Shown here: positions 50,013 to 58,252 of the stretch, piece after piece
How positions within the stretch are numbered: position 1 is the first letter of the stretch
Layout of the letters: each line of letters opens with the position of its first letter
Origin: Paenibacillus montanisoli
GTDB lineage: Bacteria > Bacillota > Bacilli > Paenibacillales > Paenibacillaceae
Direction of reading: 5' to 3'
DNA: 64,000 nucleotides
Assembly (NCBI RefSeq): GCF_003268025.1
Contig: NZ_QLUW01000003.1
Span: 558,001-622,000, forward strand
Notes under the pieces: generated by a model
The model's database searches: none
What the model was told of the DNA's origin: nothing
Seen by the model: only the letters and a program-made list of their open reading frames with translations
Made by a program: the position numbers and the translations under genes

Positions 50013-51521
50013 ATGCGGATCGGCAACATGCACCAATTTACAGAGCATCATCGATGCTACATCTATCGCGACTTTTCGCTTAGCGCGGTAGATCGCAAAA
50101 TGATCGGCTTGATCTATCAAGCGATGATCGGCGCGTTCGCCGCGGGACTCTATCAGCTGCTGTATCAGCAGGTGGCGGATGACCGTGTCGGCTATTCGCC
50201 GCTCGAGCCTCAGCGGAAGCTGCTGCTTGGACTCGGGCTTGAAATGAACGAACGGGGCAGGCAGGAGCTCGTGAATCAAGCATCCAGGCTGGAAGCGGTC
50301 GGGCTGCTGCAAGTATCGAGACTTGGCGTGCCGGATAATGACGATGTCGTCTATGAATACGAGTTGATCAGACCCTTATCGCCGGATGAGTTTTTCGGAA
50401 GTCCCCATCTCATGATGCTGCTGAGGGACAAGGTCGGAAAACATGCCGTGATCGCGCTTCGGGAATCGTTCTTCGAGAAGGAAGACGATCAGCTGGCAAG
50501 CGCCGAGCTGCGGCGAGATAATATTACAGTACCGTTCTACGAGCTGTTCCGTTTAAATACGCAAGGAATCGATACGGAGCTGGAGCAGGCGCTTACCGAG
50601 GTAGCCCCGTCCAGACAATCGCTGCCCAAGCCGCAGCTGGAAACGGCGGGGATCGGGTACGGCGACATCATTATGAGGTTCCCGCGCAATTCCTCGAACA
50701 GGCACTATGTTGAGCGGCTTCGCGGCGATCACGAAGCGGTCGCCCAGCTCAACTACGTGGCGTATAAGTACAATTTGGATGCGGCTGATTTAAGCCGGTT
50801 GCTCGATGAAGACGATGTTTTCTCGAGCAAAGGCGAACTGCTTATTGACGAGCTGCAGCTGCGGGCCAACCAAATGTACAGGCAGGACCGCAAACGGAAC
50901 GACGAACGGCAGAGGGTGTATGGCAGAATGGCTGCATCCAAGGAAAGCGCGAATAACGAGGCTGATGATGTACCGAATGAAGTGGCCGTGCAAGCGGAGT
51001 ATTATATGGACGTTCCGGATCAGCTGGCCGGCCGGTGCGATATCCACCAGTACAATATGCTGATGCGAAATGAGCCGCATACGCGGTTTCTGGCAAGATT
51101 TTTCCCTGGCGCCGTGCCGGAGCGGTTTATACGCGTGTTTGAAGTCATGAATATCAATTATCGTTTGCAGGATGCCGTTATAAATGTACTTATTCATTAT
51201 GTGGTCGGATTGAAGGATGCGCAGCGCGTGACGAATCAGTTTATTGACGCTGTTGCCTCGAATATGCTGATGAAGGGCGTCGACTCTTACGAAAAGGCGG
51301 TCGGGTACGTCCGGGACCAGGTCAAGCTGGAGCAGGACAAGCCGCGTGAGGGCGGCACATCAAGTGCCCAGCCGGCGAGAACCGGAAGCGGAGCGCCGCG
51401 GGGGCGGCGCAAGCCGGCGATTCCGATTATGCCGGAGACGCCGAAGGGCAAGCAGCTATCCGCCGATGAGATCGAAGAAATCCGCAGGATGGCGCGCAAG
51501 CTGGACGGCAAAACAACGTAA
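50013..51521 (+). CDS. dnaB: Primosomal replication initiation protein DnaB (Gram-positive)
   Basis: A 502-residue DnaB/DnaD-type protein required with DnaD and DnaI to load the replicative helicase (DnaC in Bacillus). The N-terminal winged-helix region (HHRCYIYRDFSLSAVDRKMI) and the C-terminal DnaB_2/DnaD-like segment (INYRLQDAVINVLIHYVVGLKD) are present, with a basic Pro/Gly-rich tail. ATG 50013 follows GGATGGAG. It is directly followed by dnaI, the conserved order. Confidence 0.92.
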   Translation: MRIGNMHQFTEHHRCYIYRDFSLSAVDRKMIGLIYQAMIGAFAAGLYQLLYQQVADDRVGYSPLEPQRKLLLGLGLEMNERGRQELVNQASRLEAVGLLQVSRLGVPDNDDVVYEYELIRPLSPDEFFGSPHLMMLLRDKVGKHAVIALRESFFEKEDDQLASAELRRDNITVPFYELFRLNTQGIDTELEQALTEVAPSRQSLPKPQLETAGIGYGDIIMRFPRNSSNRHYVERLRGDHEAVAQLNYVAYKYNLDAADLSRLLDEDDVFSSKGELLIDELQLRANQMYRQDRKRNDERQRVYGRMAASKESANNEADDVPNEVAVQAEYYMDVPDQLAGRCDIHQYNMLMRNEPHTRFLARFFPGAVPERFIRVFEVMNINYRLQDAVINVLIHYVVGLKDAQRVTNQFIDAVASNMLMKGVDSYEKAVGYVRDQVKLEQDKPREGGTSSAQPARTGSGAPRGRRKPAIPIMPETPKGKQLSADEIEEIRRMARKLDGKTT

Positions 51522-51549
51522 AACATAAGCAAGGCGAGGTGAAACATAG

Positions 51550-52512
51550 ATGGCCATGGAATCGCTGGGCGATTTGCTGAAGCAAATGCCAGGAGGCGGC
51601 AGCGCGCTTAGACAAGCCGATAAGCTGATGGCGGAACTGCTTGCCGACCCGCTTGTCGAAAAGCTTCGCAGCAAGTATCCCGAGTTGAACGACGCTATTA
51701 TACGGCTTAATATGAATAAGATTTACCAATGCACGAAGGAATACCGGAATTGCTCCAATTGTCCGGGATTGGACAACTGTCCGAACGACTTTGAAGGCCA
51801 TTATACGGAGCTCAGCTGCGAAACGACAGGCATGCTGGTCCAACTGAACGACCGCAAGGTTCCGTGCAAGAGGCTGCTGGCCAGACAAGCCGAGAACCGG
51901 ATCCGCAGCCGCGTTCGCAGCTTCTATGTGGATGAGAAGGCGTTGTCCCGCGGATTCTCCGCTGACGAAATCATCGACAAGGATCTGGAACGGGTAGGCG
52001 CGGTCGGTCAAATCATCAGCTATATCAATGAAACGAAAGAACACGGCCTGCAGCCGGAAGGGCTTTATTTGACAGGCTCGTTCGGTACGGGCAAGACGTT
52101 TCTGATGTGCTATATGCTTCATGAGCTGGCCAAAGCCGGCTACACCGGAGCGATCGTGTACATGCCGGAATTCGTAGAAGACTTGAAGTCGCTCATGCAT
52201 GAACAGGGCAAGCTGAAAGAAACGGTCGACATGATGAAGGAAACGGACTTGCTCATCTTTGACGATATCGGGGCGGAGAACTTGAACCCTTGGGTACGGG
52301 ATCACGTGCTTGGCGCGATCTTGAATTACCGGATGAACCGCAAGCCGACCTTCTATACGTCGAATTATGGGCTTGATGCGATCGAGCAGCATTTCAGTTT
52401 TACGAACAAAGACGGCGACGAGCTGCATAAGGGACAGCGGATTATGGACCGCATCCGGCCTTATGTGCAAGCCGTTCACGTTACAGGCCACAACAAACGG
52501 GGCCGAAAATAG
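51550..52512 (+). CDS. dnaI: Helicase loader DnaI
   Basis: A 320-residue AAA+ helicase loader. The N-terminal zinc-binding domain has CTKEYRNCSNCPGLDNC (about residues 58-77). The ATPase core has Walker A GSFGTGKTF and Walker B LLIFDDIGAE. It binds the replicative helicase and loads it at the origin with DnaB and DnaD. It starts 28 bp after dnaB. Confidence 0.96.
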   Translation: MAMESLGDLLKQMPGGGSALRQADKLMAELLADPLVEKLRSKYPELNDAIIRLNMNKIYQCTKEYRNCSNCPGLDNCPNDFEGHYTELSCETTGMLVQLNDRKVPCKRLLARQAENRIRSRVRSFYVDEKALSRGFSADEIIDKDLERVGAVGQIISYINETKEHGLQPEGLYLTGSFGTGKTFLMCYMLHELAKAGYTGAIVYMPEFVEDLKSLMHEQGKLKETVDMMKETDLLIFDDIGAENLNPWVRDHVLGAILNYRMNRKPTFYTSNYGLDAIEQHFSFTNKDGDELHKGQRIMDRIRPYVQAVHVTGHNKRGRK

Positions 52513-52516
52513 AAAG

Positions 52517-52552
52517 AGCCTGCCGTCTAGACGACGGCAGGCTTTTTTTTTC
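52517..52552 (+). terminator. Terminator of dnaB-dnaI
   Basis: AGCCTGCCGTC and GACGGCAGGCT form a perfect stem with eight or nine T residues. Confidence 0.93.
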
Positions 52553-52561
52553 TATAAAACT

Positions 52562-53579
52562 TTATGGCTTATAGATCTTGTCGAACACGCCGCCATCGTT
52601 AAAAAACTTCGTTTGCGCCTTGTTCCAGCCGCCGAAATCACGGATGTTCGTCAGCTCGATGTTTTTAAACTTCTTCGTAAATTCCGCGGCGATCTTCGTA
52701 TTGGTCGGACGGTAAAAGTTCTGGGCGACGATCCGTTGGCCGGCGTTCGTGTACAAGTAGTCAAGGTATGCTTTGGCCACGTTGCGCGTGCCGTGCTTAT
52801 CGGCGTTCTTCGTGACCACCGCTACCGGCGGTTCCGCGAGAATGCTGAAGGACGGCGTCACGATTTCAAAATCCGAGCCATGCTCCTTGAGCGCCAAATA
52901 CGCTTCGTTCTCCCACGCAAGCAGCACATCGCCGATGCCGCGTTCAACAAACGTCGTCGTAGAGCCGCGGGCGCCGGAATCCAGCACAGGCACGTTTTTG
53001 AACAATTTCGTTACGAACTCGGTCGCCTTTGTTTCGCTGTTGTTGTTATGCTTCAGCGCGTAGCCCCATGCCGCGAGGAAATTCCAGCGCGCCGCCGCTT
53101 GTTTTCGGATTCGGCGTAATGACGGAGACGTTCTTCTTGATCAGGTCGTTCCAATCTTTAATGTTCTTCGGGTTGCCTTTGCGGACCAGGAAAACGATGG
53201 TGGAGGTGTACGGCGAGCTGTTACGCGCGAAGCGGGACTCCCAGCCGTCATTGATAAGGCCGGCTTTCTGAATGGCGTCAATATCGTAAGCGAGCGCCAG
53301 CGTCACGACATCCGCCTGGAGGCCGTCGATGACGGACCGTGCTTGCGCGCCGGAGCCGCCATGGGATTGTTTGATGGTAACCTTCTGGCCAGTTCTAGCC
53401 TTCCAATAGGCGGCGAAGGCTTTATTGTACTGCGCGTAAAGCTCACGGGTCGGATCGTACGAGACGTTCAGCAGCTCGATGTCCGGCTGCTTCGGTCTGG
53501 TTACGGCCGCAAAGCTGGTGGACGACAATGACAGGACCAGAGCCAGAATCGTCACGGCGATAAACAGTTTTCTCTTCAT
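52562..53579 (-). pseudogene. Sulfate-binding protein gene broken by a 2-nt frameshift
   Basis: Read on the minus strand, the first 177 codons (from 53579) encode a signal peptide and the N-terminal half of a sulfate-binding protein up to [10 protein letters not shown], then leave the frame and stop near 53046. The rest, beginning with the [17 protein letters not shown] block, continues in another frame to 52562. Against the intact paralogue at 53959, the break is a loss of two bases in the GC run at about 53088-53099 (GGCGGCGCG-CTGG, where GCGCGCTGG is expected). Both halves are otherwise well conserved, so the lesion is recent, or a sequencing error. Unlike the paralogue it has no lipobox. 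Confidence 0.88.
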
Positions 53580-53633
53580 GTTTAACCTCTCCCTTTATAA
53601 AGTTCTCTGCTCTGTCCGATCCGGCTCATGCCA

Positions 53634-53704
53634 TAAAAAAAGGAGGCCCCGTCAGCGCATCATGAACAAAAGCGCTTCATGCTGCAATCGCTGCCGGGGC
53701 CTCC
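53634..53704 (-). terminator. Strong terminator in the leader of the broken sbp gene
   Basis: On the minus strand GGAGGCCCCGGCAGCG pairs with CGCTGACGGGGCCTCC around an inner GCATGAA/TTCATG stem, followed by seven T residues. It lies between the minus-strand promoter at 53760-53731 and the pseudogene start. Confidence 0.88.
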
Positions 53705-53730
53705 GGAAGACCGGTAGGCTCGATGGCTTA

Positions 53731-53760
53731 ATCGTAAACCTCATTATTCCAACCTGTCAA
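53731..53760 (-). promoter_or_regulatory. Minus-strand promoter
   Basis: TTGACA (53760-53755), an 18-bp spacer and TACGAT (53736-53731). Its transcript would run about 90 nt before the terminator. Confidence 0.55.
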
Positions 53761-53817
53761 CTATGAGTTCTATATAAGGAGAACTGATCCCCTCTATAAA
53801 AATTGTTAAAAAAATGA

Positions 53818-53847
53818 TTGACAGGAAAGCAAGTCCGTTGCTATTAT
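53818..53847 (+). promoter_or_regulatory. Promoter of the sulfate transport operon
   Basis: TTGACA (53818-53823), an 18-bp spacer and TATTAT (53842-53847). The leader to the ATG is about 105 nt; I see no SAM or T-box motif in it. Confidence 0.65.
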
Positions 53848-53958
53848 CATCCCATAACCAACTAAACAGGTAGGATTAATACTTATTTCCACGACCGGTC
53901 AACGCGGAGTCGGAAAAGCGTTAGTTATCTGTAAAAAGATGATGAGGGGTGCTTTTAC

Positions 53959-55095
53959 ATGACACACATGAAAAAGAAGAATTCGCTTTTGCTGCACACG
54001 CTGTTGATCTTCGTCGTTTTCGCGCTTGCTCTGACCGGCTGCGGCTGGGATACGGAGCCTGCGAATACAAACGCCAATCAAACCGCTTCCAGCGGAAACG
54101 GCAACGCCGCCGCGGATAGCCCGGAGCCGGCAGCCGTGAATGAGCCTGCATCTACCGATCCGGTCGAGCTGCTCAATGTCTCGTATGACCCGACGCGTGA
54201 ATTCTACGCGGCTTACAATAAACTGTTCTCGGCTTATTGGGAGAAGGAGCATAACCAGAAAGTTACGATCAAGCAATCGCATGCGGGCTCCGGCGCTCAA
54301 TCCAGAGCCGTAATCGACGGACTTCAAGCGGACGTCGTCACGCTCGCGCTCGGATACGACATCGATGCGATTTCGGAAAAAGGGCTGATCCAGCCAGACT
54401 GGCAGCAGAAATTCGAGAATAACAGCGCGCCATATACATCGACGATTGTATTCTTGGTCCGTAAAGGCAATCCAAAGGGCATTAAAGATTGGAACGACTT
54501 GATCAAACCCGGCGTGGAAGTGATTACGCCGAATCCGAAGACGAGCGGCGGCGCCCGCTGGAATTATCTCGCGGCATGGGGCTACGCGCTCAAGCAGAAC
54601 AACGGCGACGAAGCGAAGGCGCAGGAGTTCGTATCCGCGCTGTTCAAGAACGTGCCGGTGCTCGATTCCGGCGCTCGCGGTTCCACGACGACGTTCGTAG
54701 AGAAAGGCATCGGCGACGTGCTGCTCGCCTGGGAGAACGAAGCCTTGCTGTCCGTGAAAGAGCTCGGCCCGGATAAATTCGACATTGTCTATCCTTCGAT
54801 CAGCATCCTTGCCGAACCGCCTGTGGCCGTAGTCGACAAGAACGTCGATAAGAAAGGCTCCCGCGCGGTTGCCGAGGGTTACTTGGATTACTTGTACACG
54901 GAAGAAGCGCAGAAGCTTGCCGCGGAGAACTTCTACCGTCCGCAGCTGATCTCGGTGGCGGAGCAATTCGCCGATCAATTCCCGGAGTTGACATTGCTGT
55001 CGATCGACGACGATTTCGGCGGCTGGGCTGCAGCACAGAAGAAGCATTTTGCGGATGGCGGCGTGTTTGACCAAATCTACGCGCCTGGCACGTAA
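53959..55095 (+). CDS. sbp: Sulfate ABC transporter substrate-binding lipoprotein
   Basis: A 378-residue lipoprotein. The signal ends in LALTGCG (lipobox), followed by an Asn/Ala-rich linker and the sulfate-binding domain: [56 protein letters not shown] and [13 protein letters not shown], the ligand loops of the Sbp/CysP family. It delivers sulfate or thiosulfate to CysTWA encoded next. GAGGGG lies 9 nt before the ATG. It is paralogous to the broken gene on the other side of the promoter region. Confidence 0.95.
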   Translation: MTHMKKKNSLLLHTLLIFVVFALALTGCGWDTEPANTNANQTASSGNGNAAADSPEPAAVNEPASTDPVELLNVSYDPTREFYAAYNKLFSAYWEKEHNQKVTIKQSHAGSGAQSRAVIDGLQADVVTLALGYDIDAISEKGLIQPDWQQKFENNSAPYTSTIVFLVRKGNPKGIKDWNDLIKPGVEVITPNPKTSGGARWNYLAAWGYALKQNNGDEAKAQEFVSALFKNVPVLDSGARGSTTTFVEKGIGDVLLAWENEALLSVKELGPDKFDIVYPSISILAEPPVAVVDKNVDKKGSRAVAEGYLDYLYTEEAQKLAAENFYRPQLISVAEQFADQFPELTLLSIDDDFGGWAAAQKKHFADGGVFDQIYAPGT

Positions 55096-55122
55096 GCCTA
55101 TGGACGGGAGCTGACTCTACTT

Positions 55123-55971
55123 ATGAAAAGTTCCGCATCAAGCAAGGCGAAGCCGCGCAGCATACTGCCCGGCTTCGGGATTTCCCTGGGATTTACCATT
55201 TTCTACTTAAGCGTGCTGGTCATCATTCCGCTTGCCGGCATCTTCGTGAAGACCTCCGGCATGACGCCGGGGCAGTTCTGGGACACGGTGGCGTCGGCAC
55301 GCGTAATCGCATCCTATAAAATCAGCTTCATGACTTCATTTTTCGCCGCACTGATTAATCTCGTATTCGGACTTCTGATTGCCTGGGTGCTCGTACGCTA
55401 TCGATTTCCGGGGAAAAAGCTGGTCGACAGCTTGATCGATTTGCCCTTCGCGCTGCCGACGGCCGTGGCGGGCATCGCGCTGACGGCGATTTATGCGCCC
55501 AACGGCTGGATCGGCTCCTTGCTTGAACCGCTTGGCATCAAGGTGGCGTTCACGCCGCTTGGCATTACATTGGCGCTTATATTCATTGGATTGCCCTTCG
55601 TCGTGCGGACGGTTCAGCCGGTCCTGCAGGATCTCGACAACGAAGTGGAGGAAGCAGCCGTCATGCTTGGCGCCTTCCGGCTGCGGACGTTCCGCAGGAT
55701 CATCCTGCCGGAGCTGATTCCGCCGCTGCTGACGGGGTTTGCGCTCGCTTTCGCCAGAGGCATCGGGGAGTACGGCTCGGTCGTCTTTATCTCCGGCAAT
55801 ATGCCGATGAAGACCGAAATCGCTCCGCTGCTCATCATGACGAAGCTTGAACAATACGACTACAAAGGCGCGACGGCGATCGCCATGGTCATGCTGATCA
55901 TTTCGTTCATTCTTCTGCTGCTGATCAATTACTTGCAATGGCGGAGCAATCGCCGCGTAATTACGGAATAG
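55123..55971 (+). CDS. cysT: Sulfate ABC transporter permease CysT
   Basis: A 282-residue inner-membrane permease with six transmembrane helices. The cytoplasmic EAA loop that contacts CysA is [20 protein letters not shown]. The conserved [13 protein letters not shown] segment is typical of CysT/CysU. It forms a heterodimer with CysW. The gene starts 27 bp after sbp in the operon. Confidence 0.95.
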   Translation: MKSSASSKAKPRSILPGFGISLGFTIFYLSVLVIIPLAGIFVKTSGMTPGQFWDTVASARVIASYKISFMTSFFAALINLVFGLLIAWVLVRYRFPGKKLVDSLIDLPFALPTAVAGIALTAIYAPNGWIGSLLEPLGIKVAFTPLGITLALIFIGLPFVVRTVQPVLQDLDNEVEEAAVMLGAFRLRTFRRIILPELIPPLLTGFALAFARGIGEYGSVVFISGNMPMKTEIAPLLIMTKLEQYDYKGATAIAMVMLIISFILLLLINYLQWRSNRRVITE

Positions 55972-55986
55972 GGAGGCGCGAAAACG

Positions 55987-56868
55987 ATGGCAGGTGCAGT
56001 TACCGTTCATTTAACCGAAAAATCGGCGCAGCGTCCCAAACATATCAATGAGTCCGCCGGCGTTCGAATCGTTCTGATCTCCGTCGCGCTGCTATTTTTA
56101 GTACTCATCGTGCTGCTTCCGCTCGTATCGATATTTACCGAAGCGTTCAAGCGGGGCGCGGAAGTGTATTTCGCAGCGCTGAGGGATCCCGACGCCGCGT
56201 CGGCGCTGAAGCTGACGCTAATGGCCGCCGTCATATCGGTTCCCCTCAACACGCTGTTCGGCGTGGCGGCCGCCTGGGCGATCAGCAAATTCAGGTTCAG
56301 CGGCAAAAACATCCTGATTACGCTTATCGATCTGCCTTTCGCCGTATCGCCGGTCATTTCGGGTCTTGTCTTCGTGCTCTTGTTCGGTGCGCAGGGCTTT
56401 CTGGGACCTTGGCTGTCGGATCACAACATCCAGATCATATTCGCCCTTCCCGGCATCGTATTGGCGACGACGTTCGTTACCTTCCCGTTCGTGGCGAGGG
56501 AACTCATTCCGCTGATGCAGGCGCAGGGCGTGCAGGAGGAAGAAGCTGCCGCAAGCTTAGGCGCGAAGGGATGGCAGATTTTTTGGCGGGTTACCTTGCC
56601 GAACATCAAGTGGGGCCTGCTCTACGGCATCATCCTATGCAACGCGAGGGCGATGGGGGAATTCGGGGCCGTCTCGGTCGTATCCGGCCATATCCGCGGC
56701 GAGACGAATACGCTGCCGCTTCATATTGAGATTTTGTACAACGAATATCAATTCTCGGCTTCATTTGCGGTCGCTTCCTTGCTCGTCATGCTGGCGCTCG
56801 TGACCCTTGTAGCGAAGAGTCTCATCGAATGGAAAACCGCTCAGAAAACGCCGAAGGGGGATGGCTAA
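55987..56868 (+). CDS. cysW: Sulfate ABC transporter permease CysW
   Basis: A 293-residue permease with six transmembrane helices. [18 protein letters not shown] and the EAA loop [19 protein letters not shown] are typical of CysW, as is [19 protein letters not shown]. It pairs with CysT. GGAGG precedes the ATG, 15 bp after cysT. Confidence 0.95.
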   Translation: MAGAVTVHLTEKSAQRPKHINESAGVRIVLISVALLFLVLIVLLPLVSIFTEAFKRGAEVYFAALRDPDAASALKLTLMAAVISVPLNTLFGVAAAWAISKFRFSGKNILITLIDLPFAVSPVISGLVFVLLFGAQGFLGPWLSDHNIQIIFALPGIVLATTFVTFPFVARELIPLMQAQGVQEEEAAASLGAKGWQIFWRVTLPNIKWGLLYGIILCNARAMGEFGAVSVVSGHIRGETNTLPLHIEILYNEYQFSASFAVASLLVMLALVTLVAKSLIEWKTAQKTPKGDG

Positions 56869-56870
56869 AG

Positions 56871-57935
56871 ATGCATATCGAGGTTCGCAATATCAGCAAA
56901 ACCTTTCATGGCCACAAGGCTGTCGACAATGTCAGCTTCTCCATTGAGCGCGGCAAGCTGATTGGTCTGCTAGGGCCGAGCGGCGGCGGCAAATCGACGC
57001 TGCTTCGAATCCTGGCAGGGCTGGAGACGCCGGATTCCGGCGACATCTTCATCAATGGGAAGCGGGTTAACGACGTGCAGCCCCAGCTCCGCGGAATCGG
57101 CTTCGTCTTCCAGAACTACGCGTTGTTCAAGCACATGAACGTGTTTGACAATATTGCATTCGGGCTGACGATCCGCAAGGCGAGCAAAGCCGAAATCAAG
57201 ACGCGGGTCGGCGAGCTGCTGGATTTGACCGGACTGCGCGGCTTCGAGCACCGGTATCCGCACCAGCTCTCGGGCGGCCAGCGGCAGCGCGTCGCATTCG
57301 CCAGGGCGCTAGCGCCGAAGCCCGACCTGCTGCTGCTCGACGAACCGTTCGCCGCCATCGACGCCAAGGTGCGCAAGGAGCTTCGCACCTGGCTGAAACA
57401 GCTCATCGGCACGCTCGGCATCACGTCGATCTTCGTCACGCACGATCAGGATGAAGCGGTCGAAGTGGCCGACGAAATGCTTATCGTGCAGAAGGGCAGG
57501 CTGGAGCAGCAAGGCTCGCCGGTCCATATTTATACCGATCCGCAGACGGCATTCGTAGCCGGTTTTATCGGCCATTCCACCGTCGTGGAGCAGCCCGAAT
57601 CGCTGCGCGGCTTCGGGGGATCTTCGCTGACGGCGGGCGCAAAGGCGCTTATCCGTCCCGAGTTCGTCGAGGTCGGCCGCGAGCGGGAAATCCCGTTTCC
57701 GTCCGCAGCGGAGAAAGGGAAGGTACGCCATATCTTTTTCCGCGGGGCGCACTTGGAGCTCGACGTGGAGGTCGGCAGCAACCGCCTGTCCGCGCACCGT
57801 TCCTTGGACCAGGAGCCGTTGCAGCCTGGCGATGAAGTGTCCGTGCTAATACACCGTTTATACGTCATCTCAGATGAGTCGGCGACGATCGTGGAGAATC
57901 CGCTAAAAGTCGATCCGCTGCCCGTGCATATTTAA
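56871..57935 (+). CDS. cysA: Sulfate ABC transporter ATPase CysA
   Basis: A 354-residue ABC ATPase: Walker A GPSGGGKST, signature LSGGQRQR, Walker B LLLLDEPFAAID, switch His in VTHDQDEA, and a C-terminal TOBE-like regulatory domain (about residues 235-350). It energises sulfate/thiosulfate uptake. ATG 56871 is chosen because AAGGGGG lies upstream and it gives the canonical N-terminus; an in-frame ATG at 56829 lies within cysW. Confidence 0.95.
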   Translation: MHIEVRNISKTFHGHKAVDNVSFSIERGKLIGLLGPSGGGKSTLLRILAGLETPDSGDIFINGKRVNDVQPQLRGIGFVFQNYALFKHMNVFDNIAFGLTIRKASKAEIKTRVGELLDLTGLRGFEHRYPHQLSGGQRQRVAFARALAPKPDLLLLDEPFAAIDAKVRKELRTWLKQLIGTLGITSIFVTHDQDEAVEVADEMLIVQKGRLEQQGSPVHIYTDPQTAFVAGFIGHSTVVEQPESLRGFGGSSLTAGAKALIRPEFVEVGREREIPFPSAAEKGKVRHIFFRGAHLELDVEVGSNRLSAHRSLDQEPLQPGDEVSVLIHRLYVISDESATIVENPLKVDPLPVHI

Positions 57936-57957
57936 ATTTATTTGGGAGGGATTTAAG

Positions 57958-58173
57958 ATGGCAAAGCCAATCGTGCTGGATCAAGAATGGTTAGAGCGTA
58001 TCGCAACGCAAGTGAATGGACTGGAGTACGGATCGGTACTCATTACGGTGCACGATGGCCGCGTCGTCCAAATCGACCGTACCGAGCGCAAACGCTTCGA
58101 TGCGGCATCCGTCAAAACGCAGCATCGACAAGACCATAACAGCTCAGACAAGTTGAAGGCAGTTAACGGATAA
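57958..58173 (+). CDS. yezD: YezD-family protein (DUF2292)
   Basis: A 71-residue basic protein with the YezD/DUF2292 core YGSVLITVHDGRVVQIDRTERKR. Genes of this family recur in sulfate/cysteine operons, and this one is the last gene of the sulfate transport operon (23 bp after cysA). Its role is unproven; it may regulate or adapt the transporter. Confidence 0.9.
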   Translation: MAKPIVLDQEWLERIATQVNGLEYGSVLITVHDGRVVQIDRTERKRFDAASVKTQHRQDHNSSDKLKAVNG

Positions 58174-58232
58174 AAAAAAGAGGTGCCGGGCCGCTCGTTC
58201 GCGAAAGATCGACGAGGGACCCGGCGCTTCTT
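58172..58232. terminator. Bidirectional terminator
   Basis: AAAAAAAAGAGGTGCCGGG...CTCGT pairs with ACGAG...CCCGGCGCTTCTTC between the sulfate operon and the convergent MMPL gene. Confidence 0.82.
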
Positions 58233-58252
58233 CTGTTTGCGAGAAGGCCGGA

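Noticed and set aside
52562-53579. Programmed ribosomal frameshift in sbp
   Set aside because: There is no slippery heptamer or downstream structure at the break; a 2-nt loss in a GC run explains it.
53848-53958. SAM riboswitch or Cys T-box before the sulfate operon
   Set aside because: No S-box core or T-box sequence is present; only small hairpins are visible.
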